From the NCBI RefSeq assembly GCF_014174155.1, contig NZ_JABEQM010000003.1, positions 358,138 through 422,137 of the forward strand: a stretch of 64,000 nucleotides of DNA. The letters run 5' to 3'. A program made the translations under genes and the position numbers. The notes under the pieces are model-generated. The model was not told where the DNA came from. It saw nothing but the letters and a program-made list of their open reading frames with translations, and did no database searches. This DNA is from Gluconacetobacter tumulisoli. GTDB lineage: Bacteria > Pseudomonadota > Alphaproteobacteria > Acetobacterales > Acetobacteraceae. This document shows positions 26,122 through 35,300 of the stretch, piece after piece (positions within the stretch are counted from its first letter, which is position 1; every line of letters begins with the position of its first letter).

Positions 26122-28012
26122 CAAGCAGCGGGTGGCCACCGGGCATGGTGATGCTACCGGCGTAGGAAAAAGATCCGAACGGCAGGCCGATATCCTCGAT
26201 ATTCACGACGCGCATGCCGGGGTCCGCCTTCAGTTCCAGCAGGGCCAGGAAAAGCATGTTCTGGTCGATCCACCAAGCCGTGTCCCTTTCGGACAAGGCG
26301 CGGCCCAGATGGCGATGCATGGCGCGCGAGATGGTGTCGGCTGCCGCACGGCCTCGGGGTGTATTCAGAAGCGCCACGCAGGCCGCGTTGACCTGCGCCC
26401 ACGGCACGAGGCGGGGATAGCGGAACAATTCGCGCCCCGGGGCCACTGCCTGTCGCAGGACACGGACCTTGTCATAGATCCGCAGTCCGAGATCGGTGTC
26501 GTTCCAGATGGGAGCGTGGGTAAAGGCGGCAGGCGTCGAGTGGAACGCGACGTCGATGTCGGTCAGGAAGACGCGATCGGCGACATGAGCAAGAAAATCC
26601 GCCGCCCGAAGGAAACGCATGCTGGCGTAGTAGGTCGGGACATGCAGTTTTGAAAGTTCGGATGAGACAGAGATATTGTCAAAATCCCCAAGATGCTCGG
26701 TCACGCTGTTCCGGGCGATGGTGTGCGAGGGGGCCGAGAGATGGAAATGAATGCGGGTGCCATTCCCGGCATCGCGGAGCGAGGCGACATATTTGCGAGC
26801 ATAGCGGGCGAAATAGGGAAGGTCGGCGCAACAGACATAGGCAATCGGAGCCCGTTCGACGTCACTGAAATCAACTGCGACCTGTGTGAATTCTTTTTCG
26901 TCCTTTGCGGTCAGGTCCAGGAAGAAGCTGGTTGCGCCGCCTTCCTCGAAGGACGTGTTCTTCTGGACACTTCGCGCGAAATGTATCCGTGCGTTTTCCA
27001 GCTCACCGCGTATCAAGGCAATACTGCCTCGGGTGAGTTCGGCTTCCGGACCCGTATTCCTGCCGAGGCGGTGGAGCAGGTCGGCCAGGATACGGTCGCG
27101 GAAAAGGGGATCGCGCCAGAAGGTTTCGCTCTGGGCCATCTTTTCCAGACATTTCTTGACCGCACCGGCGCCTTTGGCCATCGGAAGGAAACGGTCGAGG
27201 ATTGCCTGCTTGATCGGTTCGCAATCCGGATACCGGAACAGGAATGGCGGTTTTTCCGACACGAGGGCGAGGATGTCCGCAGGAGATGCCGTGGCCAGAG
27301 CGTCCATGACCCCGTCGAGTGACAAGGGGACGGCGCATCCATTCCTGATGATCACCCCCCGCTGGCCGATCCGGACATCGATCAGGAACGTGCCGCTTTT
27401 TGCCTTGCGCAGGGCGGGGGCGAGTTGCTGCATCATCCGGGCAAGGTCGTCGATATATTTTTCGGCGTCTCCGCGATGGAAAATGACTTTTGCGACCGTC
27501 ATGAAGTCCGTGAGGCCAGCCTTGGACGTCAGCGCCAGATGGAAGGCTCGCTCGAGAGCAGCGCGTGCCTCACCCCGGAAGAGTAAAAAATGAACTTCGA
27601 TCCGCCGGGAGATTTCCAGGTCCTGGGTCCGCGCGATGATGGTCCCTATGCTGCTCTCCAGACTGGATTGCACAGCGGAATCTTTTTTCTGGATCCTGTA
27701 TTTCCTGGTGCGCAGCAGGCGTACGACAGGTAGCGCCTGTGTCGCTGCCTTTTTCCGGTAGGCGGGGGATGCGCCTTCCGTAACGCGGCACAGCGCCTGC
27801 AGCGCCGCGACGGGATCGGCCAGGGATTCATGCAGTTTCGCCATGGCGATCAAGGCCCGGTCGGTGCAGGCCGGTTGGTCCACGACCACCTGATAGCGCG
27901 CAATCAGGTCGCCGATCTGCGGGCGTAACGGATTGCGGGCGGTCTGGCGGGAGAGCAGACGTTCTGCCTCGGCATCCAGAGAAGCGAGATTACGTTTCAG
28001 GAGGAAGATCAT
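26105..28012 (-). CDS. Helical-repeat protein with C-terminal glycosyltransferase-like domain
   Basis: The 635-residue protein has two parts. Residues 1-370 are helical and TPR-like. Residues 385-635 look like a GT-A fold: IAYVCCADLPYFARYARKYV, then ADRVFLTDIDVAFHSTPAAF with a DxD (D485-x-D487). A later WWIDQNMLFLALLELK and C-terminal LPFGSFSYAGSITMPGGHPL complete the domain. The arrangement suggests a glycosyltransferase with a protein-interaction platform, like the other TPR-GT proteins of this locus. It is the last gene of the minus-strand block, 94 bases beyond the oxoamine synthase gene. Confidence 0.68.
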   Translation of the reverse strand: MIFLLKRNLASLDAEAERLLSRQTARNPLRPQIGDLIARYQVVVDQPACTDRALIAMAKLHESLADPVAALQALCRVTEGASPAYRKKAATQALPVVRLLRTRKYRIQKKDSAVQSSLESSIGTIIARTQDLEISRRIEVHFLLFRGEARAALERAFHLALTSKAGLTDFMTVAKVIFHRGDAEKYIDDLARMMQQLAPALRKAKSGTFLIDVRIGQRGVIIRNGCAVPLSLDGVMDALATASPADILALVSEKPPFLFRYPDCEPIKQAILDRFLPMAKGAGAVKKCLEKMAQSETFWRDPLFRDRILADLLHRLGRNTGPEAELTRGSIALIRGELENARIHFARSVQKNTSFEEGGATSFFLDLTAKDEKEFTQVAVDFSDVERAPIAYVCCADLPYFARYARKYVASLRDAGNGTRIHFHLSAPSHTIARNSVTEHLGDFDNISVSSELSKLHVPTYYASMRFLRAADFLAHVADRVFLTDIDVAFHSTPAAFTHAPIWNDTDLGLRIYDKVRVLRQAVAPGRELFRYPRLVPWAQVNAACVALLNTPRGRAAADTISRAMHRHLGRALSERDTAWWIDQNMLFLALLELKADPGMRVVNIEDIGLPFGSFSYAGSITMPGGHPLLVTSRS

Positions 28013-28106
28013 CGCGCTTTCGCCGGCAAGGACATATCACAAGGTGAAAAAGGGCAGTGCTGTGGGCACGCGTTCATGGAGCGACAAGACAGATGCGATG
28101 TCGGGA

Positions 28107-29393
28107 TCATGCTGACAGGCGGTCCATTTCCTGACGCAGGATCATGACGGTATCACGCAATTGCGCTTCCGTATGAGACGCGCTGACGAAAAAGCGGAGC
28201 CGTGCCGCGCGTTCCGGCACGGCCGGGTGAATGATCGGCTGCACGTTGATGCCGCGTTCGAACACGGCCTGGGCCAGCCGCCCGGCGGTCAGGGAACTGC
28301 CGGTCACCAGAGGGACGATGCCATGTCCGTCGGATGTGCCGGTGTCGAAGCCGGCCTCTCGCAGGCAGGTCAGCAGAAGCGTCGCATTCGCCGCCAGCCG
28401 TTCCAGGCGCCATGGTTCCTGGCGGATGAGGTCCAGGGCTCCCAAGGCAGCGGCGGCCGTCGGTGGCGATACGCCGACCGAATAGACGAATCCCGGCGCC
28501 GCCCGTTTCAGATAGCGTATGATGTCGGCGCTGCCGGCGATGTAACCGCCACAGGATACGAGGCTCTTGCTCATCGTACCCATCCATAAATCCACATCGC
28601 GGGGGTCGATGCCCGCATGCTCGGCGATGCCGCGCCCGGTGGCGCCCAAGACGCCGGTCGCATGTGCTTCGTCCACCAGGGTCAGACAGTCGAATTCCCG
28701 CGCAAGGGCGATAAACGCCGCGAGGTCGGGTACATCGCCATCCATGCTGTAATGCCCCTCCAGGACCAGCAAGGCGCGCTTGTGGGCCCGGCGGTGCATC
28801 CATAATTGTTCCCGCGCCGCATCGACTGCATTGTGCGCAAACGATACCCGGCGCGCGCCCGACAGGATCGCCCCCTGGATCAGGCTGTTATGCGCGAGGG
28901 AGTCATGGACGATCAGGTCGCCCGGCTGCATGATCTGTGCGATCGTCGTGACGTTGGTGGCGTGACCCGACACCATGACCACGGCATCTTCGGCACCGTG
29001 CCACTCGGCCAACGCGCCTTCCAGTTCCCGGTGGATCGGTCGCTCGCCCGAGACCATGCGGCTTGCCGAAACGGTCGTACCGTATCGTTCGACCGCGCCA
29101 GCCACGCGGGCGGCGATTTCCGGGCGTCCGTTAAGGCCGAGATAATCGTAGGATGAGAAATTGATGTAATCCCGACCCGCGATGGCACTCTGTGCGCCGG
29201 CGATAGCGTCATGCACGCGGAAGAACGGATCAGCGATTCCCAGCGCCGCCGCCCCCCGGGCCATGATGTCCATCTCCTCCGCACCGGGCAGCGACCAGCT
29301 TCTTGCCGACTGTGTCGGTTGCTTGCTGCCCGACAGCGTTGCCAGAAGCTTGGCGCGCTCCGACAGGCGGAGGCCAAATTTCGGCAGGGTCAT
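28107..29393 (-). CDS. Alpha-oxoamine synthase (AONS/SPT family, RkpG-like)
   Basis: The 428-residue PLP enzyme condenses an acyl thioester with an amino acid, releasing CO2, to give a 2-amino-3-ketone or a close relative. Visible motifs are NFSSYDYLGLNGRPEIAARV, SRMVSGERPIHRELEGALAE, DEAHATGVLG (D241, H244) and the Schiff-base segment MGTMSKSLVSCGGYIAG with K276. It resembles BioF, Kbl and serine palmitoyltransferase, but no biotin gene is nearby. The start codon overlaps the stop of the giant polyketide synthase by four bases, so the two are made together. This strongly suggests that it takes its acyl chain from the synthase ACP. Rhizobial RkpG and fungal Fum8 are functional parallels. Confidence 0.9.
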   Translation of the reverse strand: MTLPKFGLRLSERAKLLATLSGSKQPTQSARSWSLPGAEEMDIMARGAAALGIADPFFRVHDAIAGAQSAIAGRDYINFSSYDYLGLNGRPEIAARVAGAVERYGTTVSASRMVSGERPIHRELEGALAEWHGAEDAVVMVSGHATNVTTIAQIMQPGDLIVHDSLAHNSLIQGAILSGARRVSFAHNAVDAAREQLWMHRRAHKRALLVLEGHYSMDGDVPDLAAFIALAREFDCLTLVDEAHATGVLGATGRGIAEHAGIDPRDVDLWMGTMSKSLVSCGGYIAGSADIIRYLKRAAPGFVYSVGVSPPTAAAALGALDLIRQEPWRLERLAANATLLLTCLREAGFDTGTSDGHGIVPLVTGSSLTAGRLAQAVFERGINVQPIIHPAVPERAARLRFFVSASHTEAQLRDTVMILRQEMDRLSA

Positions 29394-32300
29394 CGGGCGA
29401 CTTCCGTCTGGAGCAGCGTGGCCTGGGACGATGGTGCCATGGCCGGGGGCTCCGGGCGCCGGTCCGTCGCCGCGGCCAATGCCTCGATCTGCGTTTCGGA
29501 GAGGTGCCGGTCCGCCATGGCATCGGTTGCCGCCGCGGCCGGCGCCCCCTGGATCAGGCCGGCGACCTGACGGGCAACGCGCTGCACGGTCATTTCCTGC
29601 CATGCGAAGCCCGGCAGGGTGACGGCGAGGCGACGTTCCAGCCCCAGCGCCAGTTCCACGGCAGTGAGCGAATCCATGCCGAGATCGGTCAGGGGCTGGT
29701 CGAGCGGCAGAGCCGCGCGCTCGGTCTGCATGATGCGCGTCAGTTCGTCGAGGATCAGGTCGACAATGACACCTTGTCGTTCCGTCTCGTCCAGTCCCGC
29801 CAGCATCGCGCGCAGGTCCGTCGTCTCCCCATCGCCATGCGGACGGCGCGCCACGGCGGCGAACAGAGGTTCGGCCATGATCGGCAGCGTGCCGCTGGTC
29901 GCCTGCCAGTCGAGTTCGGCCAGGACAGGGGTAGGCTCGCCGGAGGCCAGCAGGTCCGGCAGGGCGTCGAGCGCGAGCCTGGCGCGCATGGCGCGCGCGC
30001 CCAGCCGCCGGCTCAATGCCTCGCGGGCCGTCGCGTTCCGTTCCAGCAATCCTGCATCGGCGATCGGCCCCCAACGGACCGCGCAGCCCGGCAGGCCTTC
30101 GGCTCGTCGCCGCCGGACCAGGGCCTCGACGGCCGCGTTCGCCGCGACATAGGCACCCTGGCCCGGCGCGCCGAGCGTGATCGTGGCGGAGGAGAAGACG
30201 AGGAAAAGCGAAATCGGGTCCTCGCGCGTCAGCGAATCCAGCGCCAGGGCCCCACCGAGCTTTGCGTGCAGGGAGTCCTGAATATGTTGCGGCGTAATCG
30301 AGGTGATCAGCCCGTCGGCGACCACCGTGGCGGCGTGCACGACCGCCCCGATCGGTGGCAGGGTTGCCCGAACATCCGCAAGCAGGGTCGACAGTTGGCC
30401 GACATCGCCGACATCGCAGGCACGTATATCCACGGTTTTGGCGCCGCCCTGCAGCAGGACGTTGCGCAAGACTTCGGCTTCGGGTGTCCCGGTACCGCGT
30501 CGGCTGATCAGAACGATGTGCCGTGCACCGGCCGACACCAGCCAGCGTGCCATCTGGCCGCCGAAACCGGTCGTGCCGCCGCTGATCAGGACGGTCCGGT
30601 CTGTCGGAACGACCATGCGCGGCGGCACTGTCACGTCGTCGGTCGTCAGGACGATCTTGCCGACATGGGCGGACGTCCGCATCAAGGCGAATGCCTCGTC
30701 CGCTTCGCCGAACGGGAAGCAGGTGTGGGGGAGCGGGGCGAGCGCACCCTGGGCGACCAGATCGTGCAACGTCTGCATCAGCGTACGCACCAGGGCCGGG
30801 CGATGGCGCACCAGCGCGTCGACGTCGATCGCGTGATAGCTGACATTGCGGCGCAGCGGTCCCAGGCCCACCCGCGTATTGGCCAGGAAATCGCGCTTGC
30901 CCAGTTCCAGGAAACGTCCGAATGGCCGGAGCAGTGCGAGGCTGCGTTCCATTGCATCACCGCTGAGCGCGTTCAGCACGACGTCGACGCCTTCCCCGCC
31001 GGTCGCGGCCTCGATTTCGGCACTGAACCGCAACGAGCGGCTGTCGAGCACCATTTCGATGCCCAAACGGCGCAGGGCCGCGCGTTTCGCCGGCGATCCG
31101 GCCGTGGCGATTACCCGTGCCCCGACATGGGCGGCGTATTGCACCGCTGCCAGACCTACCCCGCCAGCCGCACCGTGGATGAGCACCGTTTCGCCCGGGC
31201 GGAGCGATCCGACGGTTTCCAGGGCATAGATGACGGTCAGGAACGCAACCGGGATCGTCGCCCCCGCGGCGAACGACAGTGCGGGGGGCAGAGGCAGGAC
31301 GCTGCGCGCGTCCGTTACGACGTGCGTGGCATGCGCGGATGCCGCCAATGCCATGACGCGATCCCCGACCGACACACCTTCGACCGCGTCGCCTACGGCT
31401 TCGACGATGCCGGCGCATTCCATGCCCAGCGTCGCCCCGGCGAAACCGTCCAGCAGCAATTCCTCGGGCAGCATGCCGATCGCCGACAGTACGTCGCGAT
31501 AATTCAGGCCGCTGGCCATGACGCGGATCGCGACGTCGTGCGGTCCTGGCGGCTCGCTCCTGGTCTTCGTCCAGCGCAGCCGGTTGAGGGGGCCTGGCAC
31601 AGGCTGACGCAGGCACAGGGTTGCCGATGAAACGGTCCGGAAGGCCGGCACACCCTCGCGCAGGCGCCGGACGAAACGTCCCTCGGCGGTCCAGCGTAAT
31701 TCCGACTCGCCGTCGGTCGCGCCCAGCTCCGCATCGAGGCAGGATTCGGCTTCGGGATCCGACAGGTCGGGCGACAATTCGATCCGGCGGCAGGCAAGGG
31801 CAGGATATTCGTTGGCGATCACGCGAGCAAACGCGGCGCGCGCCGCCTCGACCGGATCGGTGTCCTCGCCACGGGTGACGACAACGAGCGCGGTGCCGTC
31901 CGCTGCCGCCCGTCTGGCCTCGGCTGCCAGAGTCAACAGGGCGTGGGCAACCTGCCCGGTTTCGTCCGGGACGGCAGCCGGAGGCGCCATGACGATCCGC
32001 GGAGCGATACGAGAGGCGATTGTCCTGCCGTCGTCTTCCGGGTCTGGATTTCCGTTTCCGGCAACGACCTCCTCCTCGGCAGGGCACGCCGCCAGCAGGG
32101 CGATCGGGAACGGCGACCGGGTAGGCTGTCCCTCGACTGCCGCCCGCAGGCGGTGCGGCAGGCCCCGCCAGGCCTCGATTCCTGCCACTTCGCCCGGAGA
32201 TAGGGCTTGCAGAATCGCCCATGTGGGTGTTGCTGCGGTCTCCACGGCCAGCAGGACACCCCCCGGCACAAGCGCGTTCATGCTGTCCAGGACTGTGGCA

Positions 32301-35300
32301 GGGCCGATGCCTCGTAAACCACAGGCAAAGGTGACGACGAGATCATGGGACCGGGGCGCGGTATCCTGGACGATCGATATGCCGGGCAAGCGCGTCAGCA
32401 GAGAGGTCCGGAGATGCGCCAGGCGTTTATCGTCGCCTTCCAGGACGGTGTAGGTGACCCCGGGACATACAGCCGTCAGTCTCGGCATCAAATGGCGGGC
32501 CAGTACGCCACGGTCGGAATGGATTTCCAGAATGCGCAGCGGGCGGTCGCGGGGCCAGTCTTCGGCGAATGCCAGGATGGCATCGCCCAGCAGGCGCGCG
32601 GCGAGGACCGCCGATCGGCCCGCCAGCAATTGTTTCAGGGGCGCGGCTGGAATGGCTTGCAGTTCATTGGCCGACTCGTCCGACGATGCGAAAGCCTGGC
32701 CGATTCGATCGCCCATCCAGGCCAGCAGCAGGGACGATGCCAGCCAATCGCCCGGGTCGAGAAACAAGGTCTGCCATATGCTGGTGGAATCCGGCAGGGA
32801 AGCGAAATCCACCTCATCCTCGGCATCCTGTAGCAACGACCGGATGGTTTGGATAAGTGCGGAATTCGATTCTGGTGCCGGTCCGGCCCGCCGCAGGGCC
32901 TCCACGCCGCTGCTTCGAAGGAATGCCCATGCCAGCAGGGCGGCATCCTGGTCCGCGTCGGATCCGGCGGGTTGACCCATCAGGACCGGTCGCATCGCCA
33001 GAAAGCGGCTGTCCGGCCAACTGGCCTGGATCAGGGGGGCGTGAACCCAATGTTCGTGGAAGCTGCGTTCGGAAACCGGCAGCGGGCTTTCGCCTGGCAT
33101 TCTGGCGAACCAGCACGATTCGGCCGACAGGATCGGCCGGCCCGTCGCGTCCAGCAGCGCGATATTGGCCTTGGTCTCGCGTGGCCCGGACGTGACGGTA
33201 TGTACCTGGCCAACGGCCGGGGCGTCTGCATCGAGGTCCAGACGGATTCGTCCGAATCGCTGCGGCAACGGTGCGCCGCCTTCGGTCGGGTCCACTTGTC
33301 CGATGGCAAGTGCGATCAGGGTCTGGAACGTGCCGTCCAGGGCGGCCGGGTCGATGGTAAGGCCCGGTATCACCGTTCCTTCCGTCAGGCGGGCTTCCGC
33401 CGAACGGGGACCGCCAAGCGTTATCCGCTCCACCCGCCGGAAGCTGGGACCGTAATTCAGTCCTGCCGCGGCAGCCTGTGCATAGAGTATGTCACCCGCC
33501 AGGCTTCCCGTGATGGCGGCTGGTGGAAACGTTGTCGGTTCGGCAGGGGCGGCGGTCAGCCGGCCAGAGGCATGATGGACCCAGGCCGCATGCGCCAGTC
33601 GTGGCCGGCTGTCGATGGTGACAAGGTTGCTGCTATCCAGACGGACACGGATTTCGCGCAATTGTGCCGCGTCCAGCACCACCGGACGCAGGATATGGAA
33701 ATCCTGCAATTCGAGGAGTGATGCGGCGGGTAGCGCTATTCGCCCGGCGGCGAAGGCGAATTCGATCATGCAGGCGGCGGCGAGCACGGCGGTGTCGCCT
33801 ACGACATGATCCGCCAGCCAGGGATGGATGGTCGTGTCGAGATGCGCGACCCATTCGTTTGGCTGGGTCTGCCCCCGCGTTCCCAACAGGGGATGACCGT
33901 CCTGCTGATTCCATAATGTCAGGACGGCACTGTCGGTTGGTTCGTACCAATGCCGCTCTTTCTGCCATTGCGTGCCGGGCAGGTCGCGCACACGGGCCGG
34001 TCCGGCGAAATGCGGGGCCGATTGGATATCGGTCCCGGCGGCATGGCAGGCCAGCCCGATCCGCGGGAAAGGGTCCGCCGGCGACCTCTTGCGGACTGTC
34101 GGCAGGATTCGGGCCTGCGTCTCGCAGCCACGTACGATCTCGCGCAGATAATGCTGCAGGACCGGGCGAGGACCAATCTCGACGAAAATGCAGTTGCCGC
34201 GCTCGGCGAGATGTCGCACGGCCGTGGCGAACAGGACCGGCTGACGCACGTTGCGCCACCAATATGTCCCGTCCAGCGCGGCGGTAATCGTGTCGCCCGT
34301 GACAGTGGAAATGATCTCTCGCGCTGGCATGACGGACTTGATGGAGCCCAGTGCCTCCAGTAACGGCCGTTCGATCGGGTCCATTTCCGGACTATGGAAA
34401 GCATAGCCGATGGCAAGGCGCTGGAAGACCAGGGATCGATCAGATGCGGCCGCTTCGACAGCCCGGAGTGCCGAATCATCCCCGGCGAGCGTGACCGAAT
34501 GTGGAGCATTGATCGCGGCAATGGCCATATGGACGCCGATATCCGCGATCAGGGCTGCCGCGTCGTCAGCGCTGCAATTCAGGACGGCCATGCCGCCGCC
34601 CGCTGCGATTTCCTGGTGGCGGCTGCGCAGCACAACGATGCGGGCAGCCTCGGCCAGGTCGACAGCCCCGGCGCAATAGGCGGCGGCGATTTCGCCCACG
34701 CTATGCCCGATCACCGTATCGGCCTGCACGCCTTGACGCCGCAGCGCCTGCAACAGGCCGACCTGAAACGCGAAAAGCATCGGTTGGGCAGATTCGGCGC
34801 GCTCCAGCGACCAGTCGGCAGTCCGCATGGCGGCAAGGACGGACCATCCGAGATACGGCGTCAGTGCCGTATCGGCCGCCGTGACACCGTCCTGGAAATC
34901 GATGCTGCATTCCAGCAGGTCCTGTCCCATGCCGGGAAATTGGGAGCCATTGCCTGAAAAGACGAAAACCGTCCGTGCATCGGAGATCGCGCGGCCTTCC
35001 ACCGCCGCCGCATGGGGCTGACCCTGCGCACAGGCAAGCAGGGCTTCGCGCATCGTCGCATCGTCGCTCGGCAGGATGCCGACGCGATGCGGGTGATGCA
35101 CCCGCCTGCGCGCGAGGCCCCGCACGGCCGAATCGTCCCATGATGTCGCGGCCCATTGTGCGGCCAAGGCGCGCAATGCCCCTTCCGAGCGGGCGGACAG
35201 CAGGATCGGCGGCCGGTCGTCGCTGCGGCGCTTGTCGGTCGGCAGGGTCTCGGGGCGGCTGTCGGCGGGGGCGGTGGCGAGGATGACGTGCGCGTTGGCT

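Noticed and set aside
28107..29393. Biotin synthesis BioF as the identity of the oxoamine synthase
   Set aside because: No biotin genes nearby; coupled to a polyketide synthase in a capsule locus, so another acyl substrate is more likely.
29303..31630. 775-codon plus-strand open frame opposite the polyketide synthase
   Set aside because: Antisense shadow of a high-GC gene; composition is low-complexity Arg/Gln/Ala-rich and shows no domain.
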